A DNA stretch of 16,641 nucleotides, taken from positions 1 through 16,641 of the forward strand of contig SOKC01000138.1 in assembly GCA_004376325.1 (NCBI GenBank), in the 5' to 3' direction. Positions 6,670-12,339 of this stretch are shown here, piece by piece. Positions within the stretch are counted from its first letter, which is position 1; the number at the start of each line of letters is the position of its first letter. The stretch comes from Actinomycetota bacterium (GTDB lineage: Bacteria > Actinomycetota > Humimicrobiia > Humimicrobiales > Humimicrobiaceae). The notes below the pieces were generated by a model, which searched no databases, was not told the DNA's origin, and saw nothing but the letters and a program-made list of their open reading frames with translations. A program made the translations under genes and the position numbers.

Positions 6670-6800
6670 TCAAGCTTGCCTAATAATAAAAGGAACAGCA
6701 ATAGCAACAGCGCCAGTGAAGGCAACTGCAAAGATGAAAAGATTATATGTTTCACCTGGCTATCTGCCACCAGAAGAATTTGAGGATATATTTATTAAAA
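6670..6800 (-). pseudogene. Degenerate copy of the three-helix membrane protein gene
   Basis: On the minus strand, from about 6750 to the TGA at 6670-6672, the frame reads YNLFIFAVAFTGAVAIAVPF then IIRQA. This matches the C-terminus of the gene at 15616-16020 (YNLFILVVVFIGTIAIAIPF then IVR) at most positions, at both protein and DNA level. Upstream in the same frame an in-frame TAG (6760-6762) interrupts it, and beyond that only weak similarity (a shared SS) remains. It is a remnant of a paralogous gene, lying 9 kb from the intact one. Confidence 0.65.
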
Positions 6801-6839
6801 ACAATTCTTGCAATTTTGTTTTGACTTAAGATAAGTTAG

Positions 6840-6863
6840 TGTCCAGTTGTGGGGTTCACTCCA
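6840..6863. mobile_element. Solitary insertion-sequence-like end (IS3-type)
   Basis: The bases TGTCCAGTTGTGGGG followed by TTCACTCCA have the layout of IS3/IS150-type terminal inverted repeats, which read TGTCC...GGGG...CA outward-in. No transposase and no convincing second end is present; only TGGAGTGA at 6487-6494 matches the first 8 bases of the reverse complement. It is recognised by pattern memory only. Confidence 0.3.
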
Positions 6864-7015
6864 TTCACCAAGGATTATTATTCTTCTAGAAGTTTCTATG
6901 ACAATTTAGCTTATTAATTTTAAGAATGAAATCTCGCTATAGTCGATTCTTTATAATTTATGAGAAAATAAAATGAACCAATTTGAAATTTTAAGTTATG
7001 GATTTATATTTCCTA

Positions 7016-7044
7016 TTGACATAATGATACTGTTATGGTATCTT
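7016..7044 (+). promoter_or_regulatory. Promoter and operator of the Rrf2 gene
   Basis: A perfect -35 (TTGACA, 7016-7021) and -10 (TATCTT, 7039-7044) are 17 bases apart. Between them and overlapping the -10 lies the inverted repeat GATAC (7026-7030) / GTATC (7038-7042). The 21-bp block 7024-7044 aligns with the palindrome at 12141-12161, at nearly the same distance from its -35. Binding there would block RNA polymerase, so I infer autorepression by the Rrf2 protein encoded just downstream. Confidence 0.7.
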
Positions 7045-7082
7045 TACGAATAGTCTAATATAGAAAGTAGAGGAAATAATAA

Positions 7083-7490
7083 GTGAACTTAATTACAAGA
7101 AATACTGACTATGCCATAAGGGCACTTTGTTATATTGTAAAGAGTAATAAGGATATAGTTTCTGTTAAAGAGTTGGTTGAAGATTTAAAAATGCCAAGAC
7201 CCTTTTTAAGAAAGGTACTTCAAGAGCTGAACAGGAGAGGAATCCTTAGATCATATAAAGGTAAAAACGGTGGTTTTGTATTGGCAACCAGACCTGAGAA
7301 GATATATATAGGCAAATTGATAGAAATATTTAAAGGCCCAATAAAATTGCAGGAACATACCTTTAAGAAGAAAATATGCCCGGAGATAAAAAGTTGTGTT
7401 TTAAAGAAAGAAATAGATACGATGGAAAAGTATACTATTTCCAGGTTAAATTCTTTATCAATAGCATCTCTATTAAAAACAGGGAAGTAG
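7083..7490 (+). CDS. Rrf2-family transcriptional regulator
   Basis: The protein is 135 residues. The N-terminal winged helix (about 1-68) shows the Rrf2 hallmarks: DYAIRALCYIV at 9-19, LKMPRPFLRKVLQELNRRGI, and the wing SYKGKNGGFVLA. The C-terminal part carries H92, C99 and C105 (H-x6-C-x5-C). IscR and relatives have three cysteines here (C-x5-C-x5-C) for an Fe-S cluster; in this protein the first is replaced by His, leaving a possible two-Cys/one-His site. It would sense iron-sulfur, redox or sulfur status. The start is GTG at 7083 with AGAGGA upstream. It heads the oxidative-stress cluster, and its own promoter carries the probable target site, also found at the sulfur operon at 12134. Confidence 0.85.
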   Translation: MNLITRNTDYAIRALCYIVKSNKDIVSVKELVEDLKMPRPFLRKVLQELNRRGILRSYKGKNGGFVLATRPEKIYIGKLIEIFKGPIKLQEHTFKKKICPEIKSCVLKKEIDTMEKYTISRLNSLSIASLLKTGK

Positions 7491-7495
7491 AATAA

Positions 7496-7759
7496 ATGAT
7501 TTTAAAATGTCCTGGAGCTCAAAATTTCAAACAGCCAAAGCCGGAATATATGGGATGTCCTTTCTGTTCTTATGAGGTTGAGATATGGTCAGATGAGATT
7601 AAGGCAACGTGCCCGAAGTGTAAAAAGACAGTTATGCGAAATAGCGACAAACAGAGTTGCCTTGATTGGTGTAAGTATGCTAAGGAATGTGTGGGAATTG
7701 TGCAATACAATAAATACAAACAGAATAAAAACAAATATAAACTGGAGAAGAAAATATGA
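7496..7759 (+). CDS. Small eight-cysteine metal-binding protein, function unknown
   Basis: The protein is 87 residues with C5, then C21-x2-C24 and C39-x2-C42 (a zinc-ribbon or rubredoxin-like four-Cys set), then C55-x3-C59-x5-C65 in SCLDWCKYAKECVG. The CPGA start, the CPFCSYEVEIWSDE stretch and the C-terminal CxxxCxxxxxC are features I recognise from a family of short uncharacterised proteins in anaerobes, sometimes misannotated as phosphohydrolases because the same segment occurs beside HD domains. It begins 5 bases after the Rrf2 stop codon, so the two are co-transcribed. The second cysteine group could hold an Fe-S cluster or a second metal. The tail after residue 70 is Lys/Asn-rich. A partner or sensor role for the Rrf2 protein is only a guess from position. 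Confidence 0.7.
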   Translation: MILKCPGAQNFKQPKPEYMGCPFCSYEVEIWSDEIKATCPKCKKTVMRNSDKQSCLDWCKYAKECVGIVQYNKYKQNKNKYKLEKKI

Positions 7760-7784
7760 ACGTTTCAAAGATTTCTTTAACGCA

Positions 7785-7813
7785 TTGATGCAGATAGAGC
7801 CTAACCATATAAT
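7785..7813 (+). promoter_or_regulatory. Promoter of desulfoferrodoxin-rubrerythrin genes
   Basis: TTGATG (7785-7790), a 17-base spacer and TATAAT (7808-7813) form a strong promoter between the eight-cysteine gene and desulfoferrodoxin. The palindrome found at the two Rrf2-linked promoters is absent, so these genes may be expressed independently of that regulator as well as by read-through. Confidence 0.6.
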
Positions 7814-7858
7814 ATTAACAAATTAAAAACAATTTAATCTGCAATAAGGAGGTGCGAG

Positions 7859-8239
7859 ATGACTCAGTTAAGAGAACTTTATCGCTGTGAAGTATGCGGT
7901 AATATAGTTGAAGTTGTGAATGAAGGGGCAACTGCCCTGGTGTGCTGTGGCGAACCCATGATAAAATTAGAGGCAAAGACCGAAGACCAGGGACGGGAAA
8001 AACATGTTCCGGTAGTGGAGGAAACTGACAGTGGTATCAAAGTGAAGGTTGGAAGTATCGAACATCCAATGGAGGACGGGCATTATATAAAATTCATTGA
8101 GATATTGCTAAAGGATAGGATAATACGCAAGGAGTTGAAGCCTGGACAGGCTCCTGAGGTAAAATGTTGCGCCACAAAATCAGATGTAATAGAAGTGCGG
8201 GAGTTTTGCTCTATACACGGGTTATGGAAAAATAAATAA
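7859..8239 (+). CDS. dfx: Desulfoferrodoxin (superoxide reductase)
   Basis: The protein is 126 residues, the usual length for the two-domain form. The N-terminal desulforedoxin domain binds one iron through C10, C13, C29 and C30 (CxxC...CC). The C-terminal domain has the superoxide reductase centre: E47-K-H49, H69 (EHP), H75, C117 and H120, giving four His and one Cys ligand. It reduces superoxide to hydrogen peroxide in the cytoplasm, with electrons usually from rubredoxin. The ribosome binding site AAGGAGG is excellent, and its own promoter lies at 7785-7813. The peroxide it makes would be removed by the rubrerythrin encoded 16 bases downstream. Confidence 0.95.
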   Translation: MTQLRELYRCEVCGNIVEVVNEGATALVCCGEPMIKLEAKTEDQGREKHVPVVEETDSGIKVKVGSIEHPMEDGHYIKFIEILLKDRIIRKELKPGQAPEVKCCATKSDVIEVREFCSIHGLWKNK

Positions 8240-8255
8240 GGAGGAAAGTGCAGTA

Positions 8256-8831
8256 ATGGCAAACTTAAAAGGAACAAAAACAGAAAAAAATCTTCTTGCA
8301 TCTTTCGCAGGAGAATCACAGGCGAGAAACCGCTATACATATTTTGCCAGCGTAGCAAAAAAGGCAGGTTTTGAGCAGATAGCAGCGATATTCCTGGAAA
8401 CTGCTTATAATGAGAAAGAGCACGCAAAGAGGTTTTTCAAGTTCTTAGAAGGTGGAGATGTAGAGATTATAGCCAGTTATCCGGCAGGTGTAATAGAAGA
8501 TACAGTGGCTAATCTAGGAGCCTCTGCGGCAGGTGAAAACCTGGAGTGGACAAAAATCTACAAAGAGGCAGAAGAAACAGCACGTAAGGAAGGTTTTGGA
8601 GAAATTGCTTCTTTATTTAAAGAGATAGCAGAAGTAGAGGAACAGCACGAAATACGATATAGAAAATTACTCAAGAATTTGAAGGAGGGCAAGGTATTTA
8701 AAAAGGATTCAGTGGTCAAGTGGAAATGCCGCAATTGCGGGTATATTCATGAAGGAAAAGAGGCGCCAAAGGAGTGCCCGGCTTGTGCACATCCTCAAAG
8801 TTTTTATGAGCTGTTTTGCGAAAATTATTGA
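8256..8831 (+). CDS. rbr: Rubrerythrin (NADH-linked peroxide reductase)
   Basis: The protein is 191 residues. The four-helix diiron domain has E20, E53-K-E-H56, E94 and E97, and E128-E-Q-H131. The C-terminal rubredoxin domain binds iron through C158-x2-C161 and C174-x2-C177. All ligands are present and the length is normal. It reduces hydrogen peroxide to water, the iron-sulfur-cluster-free scavenging route of anaerobes. AAGGAGG precedes the ATG by 10-12 bases. It lies in an operon with desulfoferrodoxin upstream and the DNA glycosylase 16 bases downstream, which together form a superoxide-to-water-to-repair series. Confidence 0.95.
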   Translation: MANLKGTKTEKNLLASFAGESQARNRYTYFASVAKKAGFEQIAAIFLETAYNEKEHAKRFFKFLEGGDVEIIASYPAGVIEDTVANLGASAAGENLEWTKIYKEAEETARKEGFGEIASLFKEIAEVEEQHEIRYRKLLKNLKEGKVFKKDSVVKWKCRNCGYIHEGKEAPKECPACAHPQSFYELFCENY

Positions 8832-8847
8832 TAAGTGATTAAAGATA

Positions 8848-9495
8848 ATGCAATGCGATGATGAATTAAATGAGTTATTATCAAGTTACAGGAAAAAAAG
8901 ATATCAGATTAAAAAAAAGCTCAAGGAATTCGGGGATTTATATAAAAGTAATGATGAGTGCATATTCAAGGAGTTATGCTTCTGTATATTAACACCTCAA
9001 TCAAAGGCAATTTATTGTGACGAAGCTGTAAAAGAATTGGTAAGATCAGGGTTGCTTTTAAAAGGAGAAAAAAGTGATATAAAAGCTAATTTGAGACGTG
9101 TTAGATTTCCTAACAGTAAAGCCTCTTATTTAATAGCGGCAAGAAAAGCCTTTAAAAATAGCAGAAGATTTGATATAAAAAGCAAAATAGATGAAGGTAA
9201 TATATTCAAAACGAGAGAATGGTTCGTAAAGAACATAAAAGGTTTAGGATATAAGGAAGCGAGTCATTTTTTAAGGAATATTGGTTTTGGTAATGATATA
9301 GCAATACTCGATATACATATTTTAAGAAGTTTAAAGAGGTACAGAATTATAAAGAAAATCCCATCCTTAATTAACAGAAAGATATACTTAAATGTAGAAA
9401 ATAAAATGAGAGGATTTTCTTTAAAGATAGGTATTCCCCTCCAGGAATTGGATCTTTTATTCTGGTCCGAACAGACTGGTTTTATATTTAAATAG
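8848..9495 (+). CDS. ogg: Ogg2-type N-glycosylase/DNA lyase (8-oxoguanine repair)
   Basis: The protein is 215 residues, the size of the short archaeal/Thermotoga type of 8-oxoguanine DNA glycosylase. The helix-hairpin-helix-GPD signature is KGLGYKEASHFLRNIG (131-146), with K136 the expected Schiff-base lysine, followed by D155 in ILDIHILR as the catalytic aspartate. It excises 8-oxoguanine and cleaves the abasic site. No C-terminal Fe-S cluster cysteines are present, which separates it from endonuclease III. It follows rubrerythrin by 16 bases, and no promoter or strong ribosome binding site is seen in the gap, so it depends on the upstream promoter. Its content of AGA/AAA codons is typical of the neighbourhood. 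Confidence 0.85.
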   Translation: MQCDDELNELLSSYRKKRYQIKKKLKEFGDLYKSNDECIFKELCFCILTPQSKAIYCDEAVKELVRSGLLLKGEKSDIKANLRRVRFPNSKASYLIAARKAFKNSRRFDIKSKIDEGNIFKTREWFVKNIKGLGYKEASHFLRNIGFGNDIAILDIHILRSLKRYRIIKKIPSLINRKIYLNVENKMRGFSLKIGIPLQELDLLFWSEQTGFIFK

Positions 9496-9558
9496 CATTA
9501 GGGGATAACGAATAAAGAACATCTAAACCACTGTTTTTATTGATTGGATTTCGGGAAA

Positions 9559-11595
9559 TTATTTTAAAGGTATCCTTCTTAGCCTGAGTGAGTTACTGAT
9601 CACAGAGATACTGCTAATTGCCATAGCCGCTGCTGCAAATATAGGACTTATCAGTATTCTAAAAGACGGGTAGAGTACTCCTGCAGCAACTGGTATTAAT
9701 ATACTGTTATAAGAAAATGCCCAGAATAAATTTTGTTTTATAACTCGTATAGTATTTCTGGATAGAATTATGGACTTTAAGACTCCTTTAATATCCCCTC
9801 CGGTTAAGGTGATAGAGCTTGATTCTATAGCAATATCTGTACCTGTACCTATGGCTATGCCTACATCTGCCTGTACCAGGGCAGGAGCATCATTTATTCC
9901 ATCTCCTACCATAGCTACTATCTTACCCTTGCTTTGAATTCTTTTTATTTCTTCTGCTTTGTTTTCCGGTAGGATTTCAGATAATACTTTTTTTATTCCA
10001 GCTTTTTTAGCAATAGCATTAGCTGTATTTTTATTATCTCCAGTTAACATTACTACTTCTAATCCTAGATTTTTTAAGTCATTTAAATACTTTTTTGTGT
10101 TATCCTTTAAAGAATCTGCTACTGCAATTATACCCAGTGGCTTACTGTCAGCAGAAATAAAAATAGGTGTTTTTCCTTCATTTGAAAGTACTAGAGCTTT
10201 TTCTTCTAAACCATCCAGGGCTATATTATTTTCCCTCATCAAAGCTAAATTTCCTTTTAAGATCTTTTTCCCATCTACTTCAGCAGAGATACCTCTTCCT
10301 GTTATGGACTTAAAATTTTTAGGTTCAATTAATTTGAGTTTTAATTGTTTAGCTTTTTTAACCATTGCTTTCCCTAATGGGTGCTCAGAATAAAGCTCTG
10401 AGCTAGCAGAAAGCTTGAGTAATTCTTCTTTACTATAAATGCTACTTTTTTCTTTTATTATAATGTCTGTAACCACTGGCTCGCCTTTAGTAAGAGTGCC
10501 AGTCTTGTCAAATACTATGGTGTTTAGCCTATGAGTAAGTTCTAAACTTGCAGCATCTTTTATAAGTATTCCATTTTCTGCCCCTTTTCCTGTTCCCACC
10601 ATTATTGCAGTAGGTGTAGCAAGCCCCAGTGCACAGGGGCAGGCAATAATAAGAACAGATACAAAGTTAACCAGGGCAAGGGTAATTGAAGGCTTGGGGC
10701 CAAATATTATCCATACTATAAAAGTGATAATAGCTATTCCTATTACTGTAGGTACAAAATAACTGGCAACTGTGTCTACAAGTCTCTGGATAGGAGCTTT
10801 GGAACCCTGAGCTTCTTCTACCAATCTTATAATCTGACTTAGTACTGTATCTTTACCTACTTTAGTAGCCTTAAATTTAAATGATCCTGATGTATTTAAA
10901 GTTGCGCCAATTACTTCATCAGTCTTTTTTTTATCCACAGGAATTGATTCCCCCGTGACCATTGATTCATCTATGGCTGAACTACCCTGAGTTATTATTC
11001 CGTCTACCGGGATTTTTTCTCCAGGTCTTACCAGTATAATATCTCCAACCCTGACTTCGTCTATATCTGTTTCTACCTCTTTTCCACCTACTATTACTCT
11101 GGCAGTTTTGGCTTCAAGCTGCATTAGTTTTTTTATAGCTGAAGAAGCTCTCCCTTTAGCTCTGACTTCGAAAAACCTGCCCAGAAGGATTAGGGTTATG
11201 ATCATTGCTGCAGTATCAAAATATACATGGGGCTTAAGACCTGCCCTGGTAAAGAGTATGGGGAAGAAAGTGACTACGGTACTGTATATAAATGCGGATA
11301 AGGTGCCCACCGCAATTAAAGTATTCATATCAGCAGTTCTGTATTTGAATACAACTACCAGACCCTTATAAAATTGCGATCCCACCCATACCTGGACCGG
11401 AAGGGCTAGAATGAATAGAATAATAAATCTTACCTGTCTTGACAGGTCATTCAGTCCGGGAATTATGTTTATGGAGCCTAAAAGTATAATAATTGATAAT
11501 ATTATTCCTGCTATTAGCTTTTGAACAAGTTTTTTTTGTTTTTTCTTCTCTATAAGTTCTTTTTTTTGCTCTAAAGTTAAGGCACTTTTATTCAT
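9559..11595 (-). CDS. copA: Copper-exporting P-type ATPase lacking the N-terminal metal-binding domain
   Basis: The protein is 678 residues. It has a P1B-type layout: two leading helices (about 26-45 and 55-80), TM1/TM2 (90-110, 124-144), actuator TGES (214-217), the CPC transport motif at 319-321, phosphorylation site DKTGT (D363), H405-P in the nucleotide domain, GDGINDAP (565-572), and final helices with Y629-N630 and M658-A-I-S661. The CPC, YN and MxxS set identifies the Cu(I) subclass. It pumps cytoplasmic copper outward. No heavy-metal-associated domain precedes it; that domain is encoded separately just upstream. The start ATG at 11595 has no clear ribosome binding site, consistent with coupling to copZ 51 bases away. 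Confidence 0.93.
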   Translation of the reverse strand: MNKSALTLEQKKELIEKKKQKKLVQKLIAGIILSIIILLGSINIIPGLNDLSRQVRFIILFILALPVQVWVGSQFYKGLVVVFKYRTADMNTLIAVGTLSAFIYSTVVTFFPILFTRAGLKPHVYFDTAAMIITLILLGRFFEVRAKGRASSAIKKLMQLEAKTARVIVGGKEVETDIDEVRVGDIILVRPGEKIPVDGIITQGSSAIDESMVTGESIPVDKKKTDEVIGATLNTSGSFKFKATKVGKDTVLSQIIRLVEEAQGSKAPIQRLVDTVASYFVPTVIGIAIITFIVWIIFGPKPSITLALVNFVSVLIIACPCALGLATPTAIMVGTGKGAENGILIKDAASLELTHRLNTIVFDKTGTLTKGEPVVTDIIIKEKSSIYSKEELLKLSASSELYSEHPLGKAMVKKAKQLKLKLIEPKNFKSITGRGISAEVDGKKILKGNLALMRENNIALDGLEEKALVLSNEGKTPIFISADSKPLGIIAVADSLKDNTKKYLNDLKNLGLEVVMLTGDNKNTANAIAKKAGIKKVLSEILPENKAEEIKRIQSKGKIVAMVGDGINDAPALVQADVGIAIGTGTDIAIESSSITLTGGDIKGVLKSIILSRNTIRVIKQNLFWAFSYNSILIPVAAGVLYPSFRILISPIFAAAAMAISSISVISNSLRLRRIPLK

Positions 11596-11646
11596 TTTCT
11601 TACACCGGTTTCTTTTTTATACCTGTTATCTTAAGAAAATTTTAAT

Positions 11647-11862
11647 TTAAGTAATAAGTTCATAACCAATCTTTTTTAAGACATTTGCCAGTTCAGTTAA
11701 ACTTATTTTTTCATCATCATATTCTACCAGTACTTTCTCTGATGCAAAGTTAACGCCTACATTTATTACACCCTCTGTTTTATTTAATACTGATTCTATT
11801 TTTTTTACACATGATGCACATTCTATTCCCAGTACTGGATATGATTCTTTTAATATTGTCAT
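11647..11862 (-). CDS. copZ: CopZ-like copper chaperone (single HMA domain)
   Basis: The protein is 71 residues, one complete heavy-metal-associated domain with G-I-E-C15-A-S-C18 as the copper-binding CxxC and the usual beta-alpha-beta-beta-alpha-beta pattern ending KKIGYELIT. The residue normally Met before the CxxC is Ile. It hands Cu(I) to CopA. The ribosome binding site AGGAGGGG upstream is the strongest in this part of the window. It lies in the same reading frame as copA, but three in-frame TAA codons separate them, so the arrangement is two genes and not a recently broken one. No copper-responsive regulator (CsoR or CueR type) is encoded nearby. Confidence 0.88.
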   Translation of the reverse strand: MTILKESYPVLGIECASCVKKIESVLNKTEGVINVGVNFASEKVLVEYDDEKISLTELANVLKKIGYELIT

Positions 11863-12133
11863 TCTTTCCCCTCCTAATATTTATACTTTTGATCATCAAG
11901 ATGCTATTTTTATATAACTTAATTTTTGGTAATTATCTTAATTTTTCAAAATTGTTTTCTAGTAATAGAAATTATACACTATTACTTGCAATTGTTCTTT
12001 AAATCATTTTGATTTCTTTTCAATTTTATGCATCAGGTGTATGCTTGGGAAAATAGCAGAATTTGTCTATTCCAGGATGAATAATATTATGATAGGAAGA
12101 ATGGAAAAGGTAGAAAAGAAATAAAAATATTTA

Positions 12134-12161
12134 TTGACATATGATACTAATTTAGTATCAT
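12134..12161 (+). promoter_or_regulatory. Promoter with perfect palindromic operator of the sulfur operon
   Basis: TTGACA (12134-12139) and TATCAT (12156-12161) are 16 bases apart. From 12141 to 12161, ATGATACTA and TAGTATCAT are exact inverted copies with ATT between them. The palindrome fills the spacer and covers the -10, the layout of a repressor site. It matches the 21-bp block in the Rrf2 promoter at 7024-7044 at about 16 of 21 positions, so the Rrf2 protein is the probable regulator. A second TATAAT at 12162-12167 is too far from the -35 to be used with it. Confidence 0.75.
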
Positions 12162-12171
12162 TATAATAGTG

Positions 12172-12339
12172 ATGAATATGAAATTAATATTTCTACCGGG
12201 TCTGGCGGAAATCTTCCAGGGAAAATTAAATGAATGTATTTTAGAAAACAAGATATGTCCGGATAGAAGTACCTGTATTTTACGAAAGAAAATAAATGCT
12301 GTAGAGAAGTGTGAAAATAATAAAAAGGGAAAGAAATGA
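12172..12339 (+). CDS. Mini-protein equal to the C-terminal segment of an Rrf2 regulator
   Basis: The frame of 55 residues begins with two possible starts (ATG 12172 or 12178) and ends TGA at 12337-12339, overlapping the NifS-like ATG as ATGA. Residues 11-48 (LAEIFQGKLNE, then ENKICPDRSTC, ILRKKINAVEK) align with positions 79-116 of the Rrf2 protein at 7083 (LIEIFKGP, KKICPEIKSC, VLKKEIDTMEK). The DNA-binding winged helix is entirely missing. C22, C29 and C35 reproduce the cluster-binding cysteines (C-x6-C-x5-C), so the first ligand that is His in the full-length protein is Cys here; C47 is extra. No ribosome binding site is visible, and the start lies about 11 bases after the -10, so translation may be leaderless. 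The ATGA overlap argues for real translation. It could instead be the relic of a truncated regulator gene. Confidence 0.6.
   Translation: MNMKLIFLPGLAEIFQGKLNECILENKICPDRSTCILRKKINAVEKCENNKKGKK

Noticed and set aside
6487..6863. A complete small insertion element between TGGAGTGA (6487) and the IS-like end at 6840-6863
   Set aside because: Only 8 bases match at the left side and no target duplication is visible; chance is likely.
7572..7826. 84-codon plus-strand frame overlapping the eight-cysteine gene
   Set aside because: Out-of-frame shadow of 7496-7759, rich in Arg from reading across Cys/Lys codons, with no ribosome binding site.
11596..11646. Recent nonsense mutation splitting one HMA-CopA gene
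   Set aside because: The gap holds three in-frame TAA codons, the HMA domain ends at its natural boundary, and both parts have complete domains, so two genes are more likely.
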